Assembly (NCBI RefSeq): GCF_000499845.2
Contig: NC_023753.2
Location: 24,228,942-24,292,941 of the forward strand
Source: Phaseolus vulgaris
Lineage: Eukaryota > Streptophyta > Magnoliopsida > Fabales > Fabaceae
DNA: 64,000 nucleotides
Direction: 5' to 3'
Part shown: in pieces, positions 35,901 through 46,675 of the stretch
How the letters are laid out: each line of letters starts with the position of its first letter
How positions within the stretch are numbered: the first letter of the stretch is position 1
Notes under the pieces: model-generated
The model's input: the letters and a program-made list of their open reading frames with translations, nothing else
Database searches by the model: none
Told to the model about the DNA's origin: nothing
Program-made: the position numbers and the translations under genes

Positions 35901-37549
35901 TTCCCAAAGAGTTTGTGATACATAGTGATCATGAATCTCTTAAATATTTGAAAAGCCAAAACAAACTTAACAAGAGGCATGCTAAGTGGGTGGAATTCAT
36001 TGAGCAATTTCCTTATGTGATCAAACACAAGCAAGGCAAAATAAATATTGTGGCGGATGCTCTTTCTAGAAGATACACCTTGCTAAATCTTTTAACCTCT
36101 CAATATCTTGGTTTTGATCACATTAAGGAACTTTATCATGATGACCTTGATTTTTCTCTCCTCTATCAAGAGTGTCTTAAGGGAGGACACAAAGATTTTT
36201 TTATTCAAGATGGCTTTCTTTTTAAAGGAAAACGTCTTTGTGTTCCCCAATGCTCTATTAGATTATCTCTTGTTAGAGAAGCTCATGAGGGGGGCTTAAT
36301 GGGTCATTTTGGGGTTGCTAAAACTTTGGATGTGTTGCATGAACATTTCTTTTGGCCTCATATGCATAAGCATGTTCATAGTTTGTGTGATAAATGCATA
36401 GCTTGCCGCAAAGCTAAATCTAAAATGCATCCCCATGGTCTTTATACTCCTCTTCCTATCCCTTCAATGCCTTGGGTAGATATATCTATGGATTTCATCT
36501 TAGGCTTACCCAAGACATCAAAGGGAAAGGACTCCATTTTTGTGGTAGTGGATCGTTTTTCAAAGATGGCTCACTTTATTCCTTGCCACAAAGTGGATGA
36601 TGCATGCCACATTGCAAACCTCTTCTTTCAAGAAGTGGTTCGCTTGCATGGGATTCCTAGGTCTATAGTGTCCGATAGAGATCCTAAGTTCTTGAGTCAC
36701 TTTTGGAAGACCTTGTGGGGTAAGCTTGGAACTAAGCTTTTATTTTCTACCACTTGCCACCCACAAACTGATGGTCAAACCGAGGTGGTGAATAGAACTT
36801 TAGGACAACTATTGAGATGCTTTATTTCGGGGAATCCTAGAGTGTGGGAGAATTTACTACCCCATGTTGAGTTTGCATATAACCGAGTAGTAAATTCTAC
36901 CACCTCCCATTCTCCTTTTGAGGTGGTCTATGGGTTTAATCCCCTAACACCTCTTGATCTTCTTCCTATTCCCCTTCTTGACGATGTCTTGTGCAAAGAT
37001 GGGGATGACAAGGCTTCTTTTGTGAAAACTTTGCATAAAGACATCAAGAAGAGAATTGAGAAGAAGGTTGGCAAGTATGTTGAACTTGCCAATAAAAGGA
37101 GAAAAGCATTGTTGTTTGATGAGGGCGATTGGGTTTGGCTTCACTTGAGGAAGGATCGTTTTCCTACTCAAAGGAAGTCCAAACTAATGCCTCGAGGGGA
37201 TGGACCTTTCCAAGTCCTTAAGAGGATTAATGACAATGCTTATGAGTTAGATATGCCTGATACATTCTTAGGTAGTCATACTTTTAATGTCAGCGATCTA
37301 ACTCCTTTTTCTGTAGGTCTCCAGAATTCGTGGTCGAATTCTCTCCAACTCGGGGAGTATGATGGAGATCAAGCCCAAGAGAACATGGAGGCCACTCATC
37401 AAGCTCAAGAAGAGGTGGAGGCACAAATGGAGGACGCCCATGGAGGTCAAAGTCCACCTCAAAGGATTACAAGAAGCATGTTCAAAGCCTTGGGAGCTAG
37501 AGGACATTTATTTTCTCTTTTTGTAGTGTCTTTAGTTGAAGGTGCTTAG
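32912..37549 (+). CDS. Gypsy gag-pol polyprotein, 1,545 aa, intact
   Basis: Starts [14 protein letters not shown]. The gag domain spans about residues 100-280 ([28 protein letters not shown]). The CCHC knuckle [14 protein letters not shown] is near 337. The protease region has [13 protein letters not shown] near 430 and [13 protein letters not shown] near 500. RT has [19 protein letters not shown] near 690, then [13 protein letters not shown] and [10 protein letters not shown] near 795. RNase H has [20 protein letters not shown], and the HHCC zinc finger of integrase starts near 1130 ([25 protein letters not shown]). The integrase core has [23 protein letters not shown] and [16 protein letters not shown]. 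The C-terminus (FNVSDLTPF, then [10 protein letters not shown]) runs 63 codons into the 3' LTR. No stop or frameshift is seen. The protease-linker style and the LTR overlap suggest the CRM/Reina side of the chromoviruses; that placement is inference. Confidence 0.95.
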   Translation: MAGSSSDASYKQNSPSKASILGELHEAQRTIRRLEEKMQKMEVQQSRPSPSIHDGHHSHRPSSRASSNDVGREDEHRRRRPPPQVHGQRHHHQGERIHYGNGFYHDAKSKLPSVKLPCFNGSSDPNVYLDWEAKCEQIFEIHEIQDEHKLKLATLEFSDYAMKWWHGIVKDIIYHKGPPVDSWNSLKDHMRARFVPPHFRKDLMLRLQRFQQGTLNVDEYYKELETLVLKIELEESEEAMVARFVSGLRKDIQDIVELQEYSSLGSLVHLAMKVEAQLAKKNSFKNASNNGYYSKSWRNKTSFSKHPSKDSSFKPKESKPSTSRPKSPTRTSNTKCFKCMGYGHIAANCPSKRSMYMHEGIVVSEHDSDSSKHSLHSHASSEEESECPLEGDLLVVRRLLGQVSQPFDESQRENIFHTRCLIQNNICSLIVDGGSCANVASTRVVDKLGLPTISHTKPYKLQWLSEVGEIIVNKQVLIHFSIGKYKDEVLCDVVPMEATHVLLGRPWQFDRKVLHDGFTNKLSFEFHGHKVTLKSLSPREVHEDQVIMKEKRESEKDKKDKKDKSSKPTLLVSRRDIEREIVAHHPLFLAIPRTLSIESLVDSPHCLENLVEEFKDVFQNPPNGLPPLRGIEHQIDLIPGSSLPNRPAYRTNPSETKEIRQQVEALIEKGWVQDSMSPCAMPIILVPKKDGTWRMCSDCRAINNITIKYRHPIPRLDDLLDELHGSKIFSKIDLKSGYNQIRIKPGDEWKTAFKTNFGLYEWLVMPFGLTNAPSTFMRLMHHVLRPFIGKFVVVYFDDILIYSLSLNDHRLHVRQVLETLRKEHLYANLAKCMFALDHIEFLGFVVSCKGVHVDKTKVVAIQNWPTPKSLNEVRSFHGLASFYRRFVPNFGTIAAPLNDIVKKDVVFHWGEAQQNAFDTLKEKLTNAPILALPNFTKTFEIECDASSIGIGAVLLQEGHPIAYFSEKLKGSHLNYSTYDKELYALVRALFTWQHYLFPKEFVIHSDHESLKYLKSQNKLNKRHAKWVEFIEQFPYVIKHKQGKINIVADALSRRYTLLNLLTSQYLGFDHIKELYHDDLDFSLLYQECLKGGHKDFFIQDGFLFKGKRLCVPQCSIRLSLVREAHEGGLMGHFGVAKTLDVLHEHFFWPHMHKHVHSLCDKCIACRKAKSKMHPHGLYTPLPIPSMPWVDISMDFILGLPKTSKGKDSIFVVVDRFSKMAHFIPCHKVDDACHIANLFFQEVVRLHGIPRSIVSDRDPKFLSHFWKTLWGKLGTKLLFSTTCHPQTDGQTEVVNRTLGQLLRCFISGNPRVWENLLPHVEFAYNRVVNSTTSHSPFEVVYGFNPLTPLDLLPIPLLDDVLCKDGDDKASFVKTLHKDIKKRIEKKVGKYVELANKRRKALLFDEGDWVWLHLRKDRFPTQRKSKLMPRGDGPFQVLKRINDNAYELDMPDTFLGSHTFNVSDLTPFSVGLQNSWSNSLQLGEYDGDQAQENMEATHQAQEEVEAQMEDAHGGQSPPQRITRSMFKALGARGHLFSLFVVSLVEGA

Positions 37550-38346
37550 AGGGAAACCTTAGAAACCTCTTTTGTTATAGCATCTTTTAGGTTTTAGTTA
37601 GGAGCTTTAGGGGGGTGTATTAGTAGATAGGTGTAGGAGTAGAATAGGGGGTGCCAAAGTGAAGGAAAGGATCACACCTTCCTTGCCTTGCTTTTGAGCG
37701 CCGGTTCTAGCTTGTTTTGGAGGGAATTTTGATTTGTTTTAGCTTTCATTTTTCAGCACCTTAGGCTATAAATAGAGGTGCCTTCCTTGTAAATTTCAGA
37801 TTTGAATTTTATCTAAGGAAACTATACTCAAAATTGGAGTGAGCATTTGGAGAGCTTTGAGCTTCTTCTCTAGTCTTATCTTGAAGGACCATGGTTTCCT
37901 CAAGTGGCGGCTTCCACACTCATCTAGGAGCATCCATTCTTCTAGTGGCGTGATCATCCAACCATTCCTCCATCTTCATGAGCATTCTCTTCTCCTTCCT
38001 TTCTTCTTCTTCAATTTGTTCTTGTTGCCTTGAGTTTTGAGTTGTTTTTGTTTCGGTTCCTTTAATTTTCCAGCACCTTTATTCTGTTTAGTTTTTAAAT
38101 TCTGTTCGGTTCTTTTGTTTTTAAGTTCAATTCTGTTCGGTTTATTCTTTTCCTTCTCCTTTGTTGATTCAATTTGACAATATTTGGTTCATCCAAATGA
38201 GTTTGGGATTTGGTACTTGTTTTGGTGAGTTCTTGATCTTAGAACCATGATCCAACTTCTAAGAAAGTGCCTCTACATTTTCCAGCTCAAGGTGATTCCT
38301 CAAAGTGTCAAGAATCTTGTTCTATGTGGCTATTGGAATCACATCA
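37360..38346 (+). repeat. Gypsy 3' LTR
   Basis: 987 bp, same length and apparently same sequence as the 5' LTR. Its first 190 bp are read as the C-terminal 63 codons of gag-pol. Confidence 0.95.
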
Positions 38347-38351
38347 CACGG
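38347..38351. repeat. Gypsy target-site duplication, right
   Basis: CACGG, matching 30568-30572. In the minus-strand gene these bases are coding. Confidence 0.9.
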
Positions 38352-39630
38352 ACTTCATCCTTTGTTGGTTTCTTCTTCGTAATTGGACACCCAATTTGGT
38401 CAAAAGCTTCTTCAACAAATTTACTGCAAACTTCTTCATTGGAAGCACATAATTCAACAACAACCTGTTTGTTGACATATATAATTCCAAAAATAATTAT
38501 CTACATTCAAAACAACATTAAGGTAATACAAATTACAAAAAAAGAAAAAATACCTTATTCTTACGCAGACCACGTTCAAGTTCATGGTCACCAACTCTAA
38601 CATTCATCCAATGCATGATACGGGGATATTTATTCCCACTAGTAGGTACTTGACGCTTATAAGAGAACAAATGTTCCATCGTCCATATCTGAACAATGAA
38701 TACAAAAAAGGCATTTATTAAAAGGTCAACACAGATGCACAATTATTACAAACATTTACCAATAACAAAAATGTTTCATTTTACCTGCAAGAGGTAAACG
38801 CAACCATCCACATGGATATACGACATATTTCCCCGCGTAATCCATTTTGAAGCTGAACACAAACTATCAACCAAAATCTCATACACTAAACCCCCCCAAT
38901 TATACATATCAAGTTTGTCTAAATCATCAACAAGGTTAAATAACCCATCATGAACTAAACCCAATCTAGTAGGGAGAATAAACTCCGACAAACCTAACAA
39001 GACATACAACTTACAAAAGTCCTCTGAGGAAATATCATTCCCAAGTTTCAAAATAACAGAATATATCATTTCCACAGTTACATGACCTTCTTCAAAAAAA
39101 CTCCTTATGTGAGATATAATACTACTTTTCCTTAAATCAATTTTTCTACCACCTACTCTAAGACCTACACCTAAACACACATCTACCAAACTAAACGACA
39201 CAAATTGATACTGAGTTAAAAAACATTGCTTCCTCTCCACCCAAGAACTACATAACTTACTTAAAAGTCCACGGCTCAATTTGATGTCCTCACGAACAAA
39301 CAAAAGCCATCCAAATGGGGTGGACTGTATAATACTCTTTTGTTCCAAAGTTATAACCATGTTCACAACAGCCAAACGCTTTGACCTGCAATTATGCCTA
39401 AACACCTGTATATCAAAATCAAATACAAATACAGTATAATAATTAAAATTAAAGATAAATAAATGTAATTGTCATGTCTACTTAAAAACAAAAAACATCA
39501 TTTCAAACAAACCTTAGCTTGACCCTCAGGATAACGATCAATCGTAAGAACCTCCTCATCTGAACATCCGCTAATTGACATTATATCCTCAAACAATTTT
39601 GTGAATGTTTCCTCTTGAGAACGAAACCAA

Positions 39631-40095
39631 CATACACTCTTATAACATCAGTATGCTTATGCTTCAATAATAGAACATTCAGTTAATTTAGAGCAACATG
39701 AATTGTTGTGCAGTTCTATTAATACCTCAATTCTTAAATATATGTACAGTTCTATTAATAAATAAGTTTTTTCATTTGAAAGGGGCAACATACACTTACA
39801 AATGGGAGCAATCAGATTTTCATTTAACCAAGCCTTTTCCATCACCACCTGGCGCCACATCATTAGCAACTACAAAGGGATTTAGAGAGAACATAAAACA
39901 ATATTGTCCCACAATTTCATCAATAACTAACATAAAAGAATACTGCCCTATAGTTGTTTGTTACATTAGTGTCTCACAACCCATCCATTGCAAATTGAGG
40001 AACCAAATAGCAATTTCAACATAGTTGCAAATTTTAAAACTAAATAACTATTTCAACAAATTTACAATTTAAGAACCAAAGAACAGAATAATTTA
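39631..40095. other. Spacer inside the MULE, no exon seen
   Basis: A+T-rich. AGTTCTATTAATA occurs twice (about 39711 and 39747). It may be the 5' part or promoter of the DUF1985-like gene. Confidence 0.3.
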
Positions 40096-40835
40096 AAACT
40101 AATTTAGAAGGTACATGGTGGAATCTTCACTCTAACAGGAAGGCTTGTAACATCAATGACGTAAGGCTTTTCAAGACACCAATAACTAAATTGGGGAAAC
40201 AAAGGTTTAATGATATTTTCAAAAAAAATTCACAACGAATGTAGAATGCAAATGAGTCCAATGTAGACCAAATTTACTCAGCTAACTAAACTGCCAAGAA
40301 ATTAGATGAAAATAAAATAACATTTTAACCAAAATTGATTCTACTAACCTCATCTTCATCTTTGGTCGGATCCAATATAATACAATAACTATCTGTTACA
40401 GAACGACATATTGGAACCAAACAGACAAGGATGACAATTAATTACTATTAATAGAATTAAAATGTAGAAACAAACCAACAGACAAACTAACTAGTGTACA
40501 TTACCAGGAACATGCTTTGACGAATTCCAGTCTCTATAGGTGCATCACATGCTGCATAAACTGTACATGGAAGAAGATATATGTTAAGTTAAGTTAACAA
40601 AAAGAAGCAAAAATACAGAAGCATATATTTTAAATATTAAGTTAGGATAGGATTACGTTTTGGAAGCAAGCCTGGTTAGCCAACAAGAACTCATTGGCTT
40701 GAGATGCAGCTGCAGCTTCAGACACCAACGCCTTTATGACCAAAGTCTTAACCTCCCGGGATTTGTAAGGAAAACCCTCTCTCTCATACGAGTTAACCAA
40801 CACTGCACTTCCCTCCGTCACCAATTGCTAGGAAA
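40095..40835 (-). pseudogene. Exon-like segments of an unrecognised gene near the MULE right end
   Basis: Four minus-strand segments have protein-like character and splice-like borders. 40835-40665 has a CCTAG acceptor and reads QLVTEGSAVLVNSYEREGF, ALVSEAAAASQANEFLLANQ. About 40552-40507 reads YAACDAPIETGIRQSMFL and is followed by GTAATG. About 40408-40352 reads RSVTDSYCIILDPTKDEDE and is followed by GTTAGT. About 40180-40106 reads WCLEKPYVIDVTSLPVRV and ends in TAA. I do not recognise the family. They could be a host gene fragment captured by the MULE or 5' exons of the neighbouring gene. Exon joining phases were not all consistent. Confidence 0.35.
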
Positions 40836-41039
40836 CCCTAAAAAGTCAAATCCAAACCAATACAAAGGTCATTCAACATATAGAAAATCAAAACACCAAT
40901 AAACCCCAGTGTCCAACAATCCAAAACCCCAACATCCAACAAATAAACGAAATCGAAAAACCCTAAGTCCTAAAAAATCAAAACGAAACCAATGAAAACT
41001 TGACGAAAAATTATATGAAAATAGATGCTAAATCAAAGA

Positions 41040-41385
41040 GCTCACCGGAATCAGAATCGCAGACGTTACCGGAATCAGAATCGCACACGTTACCAGAATC
41101 GGAATCGCAATTTCAGAAATATCCAAACAAAAACGAAATCCAATGTAATGCGGTACCGATATCGCACTACAAATGGTGTTGATCGTAGACTTCACCGGAA
41201 TCGGAATGAGAATCGCTACCACTCCAAATCGCACTCCAAATCGCACTGAGAAAATGGGGCTGAAAACGAATTCCAATGTAATGCGGTACTGATATCGCAC
41301 TACAAATCGTGCTGATCATAGACTTCACCGAAATCGGAATGAGAATCGCTACCACTCCAAATCGCACTGAGAAAATGGGGCTGAT
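41040..41385 (-). repeat. MULE right subterminal repeats
   Basis: A 20-21-bp minisatellite (CGGAATCAGAATCGCA-ACGTTAC, three copies) lies at about 41045-41112. It is followed by two tandem copies, about 120-130 bp each, of a unit running from AATCCAATGTAATGCGGTAC to ATCGCACTGAGAAAATGGGG (about 41138 and 41268). It mirrors the repeats inside the left end in position but not in sequence. Confidence 0.8.
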
Positions 41386-41449
41386 TTTGCCTTTCTAAAA
41401 CCTAATTTTTTACTACAGAACCCTAAATTTTAAAATTTTGCCACCTCAA

Positions 41450-41546
41450 CAATACTGGCCCCACATAATACTTTATTATATTTTAATCCACATCAGCAGG
41501 CGTAATCTGGCGCAACACTTAATTGGGTGTCAAAATATCGGTTCCC
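41450..41546 (-). repeat. MULE right terminal inverted repeat
   Basis: Its reverse complement starts GGGAACCGATATTTTGACAC and aligns with the left end. See 14516-14610. Confidence 0.85.
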
Positions 41547-41555
41547 TTTTCAGTA
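41547..41555. repeat. MULE target-site duplication, right
   Basis: TTTTCAGTA, identical to 14507-14515. Confidence 0.9.
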
Positions 41556-41739
41556 TCCATGGTAATGGATATGTTACCCAATCTAACTTTTCTCTCACAT
41601 TCAATTCGACTCAAACAAAAATGTGCTCTCGAAGGCTCCAATACATATGATGACTTAGATAGGCCATAAAAAAAAACGGAGCTCATCTAAAACAAATAAA
41701 ATACTGCGTAGCATTGGTAACTCGTTCGAGAAAATATAT

Positions 41740-43360
41740 TTTCATTTTCATTTCTCAAAAGCATTTTTATTTCTTTGGTTTTTTTTTATTTTTTATCTTG
41801 CCCTTTCTTGGATTTTTTCTTCTCTGGGTTTGTTCTATGCTTTTTCTCACATTTCGCCTTTTTCTTTTGTCTGTGCAGCAACCGGTAGTGGAATAGATTT
41901 TCCTTCATATCCATCATATGTCAAACACCAAGGTGAAATATTTTCCTTCTTTTGTCCGCATGGTTGTTTTCATTATTGATTTTTTTTGCTGATTTAATGG
42001 TTAATGGAGAATTTTTTTTTTCTACTTAGGGTTTGGACTTCCTCTCAAAGACATCTCCTTTTTGTTGTTAAACTTTCTTTTTAAAATTTTTTTAAACCTT
42101 TTTTTCATCTATATTTCATTCTGAAACCAATGGTGAAGTTATTTTGTTAAAGATGTCTGCTTTTTCCTTCTTCAGTATGCATGGTTGTTTTCATTATTGA
42201 TTTTTTGTTTATTTAATCGCTAATGGAGATTTCTTCTTCTTTGGGTTTGCTGTATGTTTTTTCGCACATTTCGCCTTTTCTTTTGTCTGTGCAGCACCCG
42301 CTAAGGGAATAGATTTTCTTCATATTCATCGTATATTCAAGCACTGAGGTGAAATATTTTCCTTCTTCTCTCCACATGGTTGTTTTCATTATTGTTTTTT
42401 GCTTTTTTAATCGTTTATGAAGAATTTTTTTTCGGTACTTAGGGTTTGGACTTCCTCTCAAAGACATCTCCTTTTTGTTGTTAAACTTTCTTTTTTAAAC
42501 CTTTTTTCACCTTTTTCCATCTATATTTCATTCTGAAACCAATGTTGAAGTTGTTTTGTTAAAGATGTGTGTTTTTTCCTTCTTCTGTCTGCATGGTTGT
42601 TTTCATTATTGGTTTAGGGTGTTTTAATCGTTAATGGAGAAATTTTTATTTCGCTACTTACGGTTTGGACTTCCTCTCAAAGACATCTCCTTTTGTTGTT
42701 AAACTTTCTTTTTAAACTTTTTTTCACCTTTTTTCCACCTATTTTTCATTCTGATACAAATGTTGAAGTTCTTTTGTTAAATATGTTTGCTTCTCATGCT
42801 TAATGTTTGTTTTTATACGTTTTTAATGGAGTTATTTTTTACACTTATATTTTTTTAATCTGAATCTAATGTTCAAGTTCTTTTCTTAAAGATGTTTGCT
42901 TTTCATCCTTAATGTTTTTCTTTATACTTTTTTGAGACATTTGTCTTTGGTTTCAATTCTTTCTTCTGAAAAACACTCCCAAGACTTAGTAAAATGGCAT
43001 CACAGTTTCAAGTTGCTATTATTTTGTCTATTTTATTATGTCCATTATTGATTCTATTGGAAATAACTCTTTTAAGTTTACTTTGTTTAAGGAAGAATCG
43101 ACTTCTTCATCCGTAGACAAATTTTATGATCATTTCCAAAATCGTGGTCCTCTCATTGAGGGTTCTTATGTTCATTTCACTATAGTACTATCACATTATT
43201 TGTGTCATTCCAGTCATCTAGGCATAATTTAAAAAAAAAAAATCTTACTTCATATTACTTTATTACTGTATTTATACATGTGTTTATTTGCTTGAAGGAT
43301 CTTCCTTTTGCTTTTGCCAATTACATTCAAGAAAGCAAGTTAAAGTATGTTGTCCTTCAA
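41740..43360 (+). mobile_element. B3-exon repeat family, copy 1 (plus strand, truncated)
   Basis: This matches, in the opposite orientation, 47480-49270. Its 5' part (TTCATTTCTC-AAGCATTTT, CTGTGCAGCAACCGGTAGTG) is also repeated at 43640-43830. A block with GGGTTTGGACTTCCTCTCAA and AAAGACATCTCC recurs at about 42030, 42440 and 42665. An ATG at 42994 (MASQFQ) precedes B3-like coding remnants at 43045-43190 (GNNSFKFTLF, SSSVDKFYDHFQNRGPLIEG) and 43298-43358 (DLPFAFANYIQESKLKYVVL). Copy 2 interrupts it at 43361, inside that last exon. Confidence 0.55.
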
Positions 43361-43912
43361 TCTATAATACAAATAGAAGGCACTTCCAGGATAAGTTCTA
43401 AAAAAAATTCAAAAAGAAAATATTTCAAATTTTAACTCAAAATAGCAATCTCAAACTCATTCTGGGAGTGACAAGTGGCACGTTGTAAAACTTACATGTG
43501 TCACAAAACTCTCATTTTATTATCATCCACATTTCCCTTTCTCCTCTCATTTACGCCTTTCTCTTTCTTTTATTTTGGTTTCTTTCATTCTCTCCTCTCA
43601 TTTACTTTCTCTCTTCTATTCTGCCTTTTATTCCGTTGCCTTTTCATTTCTCTCAAGCATTTTCATTTCTTGGGTTTCTTCTTCTTTGGGCACATTTCGC
43701 CCTTTCTTGGATTTCTTCTTCTCTGGGTTTGCTTTATGTTTTTTCTCACATTTCGTCTTTTTCTTTTGTGTGTGCAGCAACCGGTAGTGGAATAGATTTT
43801 CCTTCATATCCATCGTATGTTCAAGCACCAAGGTGAAATATTTTCCTTCTTTTGTCTACATTGTTGTTTTAATTATTGATTTTTTTGCTAATTTAGGGTT
43901 TAGGGTTTAGGG
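43361..43912 (+). mobile_element. B3-exon repeat family, copy 2 (plus strand), Helitron-like 5' end
   Basis: Starts TCTATAATAC preceded by A, inside the VVL codons of copy 1, as expected for Helitron insertion between A and T. The same terminus (TCTATAATATAAACAG) begins the minus-strand copy at 49587. The next 500 bp (CTCAAACTCATTCTGG, ACATGTGTCACAAAACTCTC, pyrimidine-rich leader, GTGTGCAGCAACCGG) match it. The copy breaks off at a (TTTAGGG)3 tract, 43892-43912. I found no CTRR 3' end or hairpin, so Helitron identity is tentative. Confidence 0.45.
43892..43912 (+). repeat. Interstitial telomere-type repeat (TTTAGGG)3
   Basis: Three perfect TTTAGGG units followed by T7, at the break point of repeat copy 2. 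Too short to be a former telomere. Confidence 0.9.
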
Positions 43913-45060
43913 TTTTTTTGCACCATGAGAGTATTGTCAAACAAAGAAACTATTCCCATTTTCCAGATGAACAAATTGTAATAAAACAACCATGTGTACA
44001 GAAGAACTAAAATATAAAAGAATGGAATCCATAACCGGGAAATCTTACCAATTTCATTTAACCATACACTCTTGATTTTCAATGCGGACAAAAGAAGGAA
44101 AAAAATCTTTCTTTGGTGCTTTATATATTGGGGAATCAGTTTGAAAACATGAAAATTAAGCAACAAAGCTATAAAAGTAGCGGTGGCGTTCATAGATTAC
44201 TGAAAACGTAAAGAAATCAAAGAGGAGAAAAAGTGAGATAGAAAGCGCAGAAATCAACATTAAGGACTTAACATAATCAGGTAATAAAAACAAAAGAACC
44301 AAATGAAAGAAAGTCGGTAGAAGTATAAAATCATATCTAACATTACTGAAAGTACAAAATGATATTTGAAAAAATGATAACTTTTTAATACTTCCTTTGC
44401 AAAACATGAAAATGAAGATACAAACCTATGAAAGTAACGGTGACGTTGACAAATTACTAAAAAACGCAAAGAAATCAAAGAAGAGAAAAACTTTGATACA
44501 AAAAGCACAAAACAACATTAATGACTTAAGCCAATAAGGTAATAGAACAAAAAAGGCAATGCAATGCACGCGGGTAAAGGCTTAAAATCATATCTAAGTT
44601 TACTGAAAGTAGAAAATGGGAATGTCAGATCCAAAAATTTTAGAGAAAGTATTTTGAACCAAATGGGATATCTGTGTAAAAATAAAAACTTTATCAACAC
44701 ATCCTGTGCAAACATGAAAATGAAGAAACAAACATATCTTTGACTTGAATACATTAAAAATACAAACTTTCTTAACACTTTCTTTGAAAGATGACAAAAG
44801 ATGAAACCTTTATCTCCTTTTCGCCTCATTGTTAACCACACATTTCCTGTGGTCCTAGCTCTACTATTAACAACACAAACCAAAAAAAAAATAAAAATAA
44901 AGGTCTTATGCTGTAGACAATTATCATAAAACATGTTCTTTATCCAACAAAAAAAATCACTTCCATTCAATGGACTGTTTTGAGAATATAAAAAATGAGA
45001 ATGAAAGAACTTTACATGAAGCTGAAAAGAAGAACAATAAATGAAGTACTTTAGGAGCTG
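43913..45060 (-). repeat. Degenerate tandem repeats, 260-310-bp period
   Basis: AAACATGAAAATTAAGCAAC at 44141 recurs at about 44402 and 44706 with the following CTATGAAAGTAACGGTGACG and CGCAAAGAAATCAAAGA-GAG segments. The end GTATTGTCAAACAAAGAAAC at about 43929 recurs near 45753. Minus-strand reading frames rich in F, L and Y have no family features. Confidence 0.6.
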
Positions 45061-45099
45061 AAAAAGGACAATAGTTTACTCATAAATGTGAAAAGAAAA

Positions 45100-45720
45100 A
45101 CCAAAATGAATGAAAAAATACATTTATTTAATGGTATTTGGTATTTATAAATTTTAAACTAACTTTTATAAATTAAAATAACTTTTATTTGTGTAAAACA
45201 TTAAATCATTTAAATTTTGTATTTATTTAGGATTTTGAAAGCTTTAGAAATATTGTTTATTTTAGATTATTATTTAAGTGGGAAATAAAATTATTTAAGA
45301 TTTGTATTTATTTAGAACTTTGAAAAACATAAAAATTTAATTAATTTAGAAATTATATTGATTTTGAATTTTTATTTAAGAATGACATTACATATCTTTG
45401 GACTTATATTTATTTATGATTTTGAAAAAACTATAAACTTCATATATTTTAGATTTTTATTTAAGTTAGAAATAAAATAATTTAAGATATTGTGTTTATT
45501 TAGGATTTTGAAAAACTTAGAAAAAATTATTTATTTGAGATTTTTATTTAAGAATGACATCAAATTATTTAAAATAGGTATTTATTTAGAATTTTGAATA
45601 ATTTAGTATCTTTATTCATTTTTTTTATTTTATTTAAGAATGACATTAAAATTGAGTGAATTTATATTTATTTAGGATTTTGAAAAACTTATAATTTTTT
45701 TTAAGTAGAAAATAAATAAA
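45100..45720 (+). repeat. AT-rich tandem repeats
   Basis: TTTATTTAGGATTTTGAAAA and ATTTTTATTTAAGAATGACAT alternate about six times with a period near 90-120 bp. No genes. Confidence 0.7.
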
Positions 45721-45859
45721 AGGACCAATAATATTAAGAAAAATATAATGAGTATTGTCAGGCAAAGAAACTATTTCCATTTTGCAAATGAACAGATTGC
45801 AACAAATATGAGATGAATAGAAGAAAATGAAAGTTAAATATTTATACAAACAAAGAAAA

Positions 45860-46644
45860 TGCTAAATAATAGTAATAATAATAGTAATAATTGACATTTT
45901 ATATAAATCAAAGAGGTAATTAATGATATTGAAATTGTAAATTTTGAAAATCTGAAAGAATAAATAATAATAATAATAATAATAATAAATAATAATAATA
46001 AAACGAAAGCTAATCATACACAAACATAATTACCTCTTAAACCATTTCAAACTTGAATCAAATGCTAAATAATAATAATGATGGACATTTTATATGAATC
46101 AAAAGGTAATTAATGATCTTGGAATTGTAAATTTTGAAAATCTGAAAAATTAAATATTTGAAGAGTAATAATAATAATAATTATAATAATAATATAATTA
46201 TTATTATTATAATAATAATATAATAATTATTATTATAATAATAATATAATAATAATAATTATAATAATAATAATATAATAATAATAATAATAATAATATA
46301 ATAATAATAATAATAATAATAATTTTGTTATTTGAAATAAGTGTGTAGCAGAAGTCAGAAAAAGAAGATATGAATCAGAAAGGTAATTAATGATCTTGGA
46401 ATTATAAATTTTGAAAATATGAAAGAATAAATAATAATAATTAATAAAAATAAATAATAATAATAAACAATAATAATAATAAAATTAAAGTTAATAATAC
46501 ACGAACATAATTACCTCTTAAACCATTTCAAACTTGAATCAAATGCTAAATAATAATAATAATGAACATTTTATATTAATCAGAAAGATAATTAATGATC
46601 TTGGAATTGTAAATTTTGAAAATATGAAAGAATAAATAATAATA

Positions 46645-46675
<31 letters not shown>

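Larger units (their letters stand above)
30573..38346 (+). mobile_element. Complete, young Ty3/Gypsy LTR retrotransposon
   Basis: 7,774 bp with two 987-bp LTRs (30573-31559 and 37360-38346) that start TGATGGAG and end CACATCA and look identical wherever I compared them. TSD is CACGG on both sides. A primer-binding-like TGGTATCATGAGTC starts at 31562 and a purine-rich tract CTCGGGGAGTA precedes the 3' LTR. A 1.35-kb leader is followed by a single uninterrupted gag-pol ORF. The element should be structurally competent. It inserted into an exon of the MULE's minus-strand gene. Confidence 0.95.
30173..39630 (-). pseudogene. DUF1985-like gene, paralogue of the protease N-terminal half, split by Gypsy
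   Basis: Minus-strand exons: about 39630-39513 (ends DRYPEGQAK), 39405-38785, 38688-38554, and a last exon of about 38462-38347 continuing at 30567-30173. The large exon (VFRHNCRSKRL, QSTPFGWLLF, SFSLVDVCLGVGL, FCKLYVLLGL, DKLDMYNWGGLVYEIL) aligns along its whole length with exon 2 of the protease gene at 20083-20716. No Ulp1 catalytic domain follows. The last exon has a helical, charged region (RKSEEQELLITSMEKEVNDI), two acidic HEDVDEVEPNEE repeats and a basic tail (KRKPKKPKK). A Gypsy element splits it between the codons for DEVR and AMRV. Both halves are otherwise open, so the break is recent. Confidence 0.7.
14516..41546. mobile_element. 27-kb Mutator-like element (KAONASHI-type MULE)
   Basis: Both ends share terminal inverted repeats. 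16 of the first 21 bases match, with TTTGACACC at the same offset (13) and a further GACGTGG/GATGTGG match. The flanks carry an exact 9-bp duplication TTTTCAGTA. Inside are a FAR1/mudrA-type transposase (24173-26868), an Ulp1-like protease gene (19931-22708), an HROB-like OB-fold gene (27965-29071), a paralogue of the protease N-terminal half (minus strand, 30173-39630), three 192-bp tandem arrays and subterminal repeats. Removing the nested Gypsy element and one TSD leaves about 19.25 kb. Ulp1-carrying MULEs are known in plants. The transposase has a premature stop, so this copy may be non-autonomous today. Confidence 0.9.

Noticed and set aside
33744..37507. Other-frame and antisense frames within the Gypsy element
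   Set aside because: Shadows of the 1,545-codon gag-pol ORF.
43475..43836. Phe/Leu-rich membrane-like frames
   Set aside because: Translation of a pyrimidine-rich leader repeated in three copies, and each frame differs between copies.
44156..44970. Hydrophobic minus-strand frames suggesting a membrane protein
   Set aside because: They lie in degenerate tandem repeats and are not preserved between repeat units.
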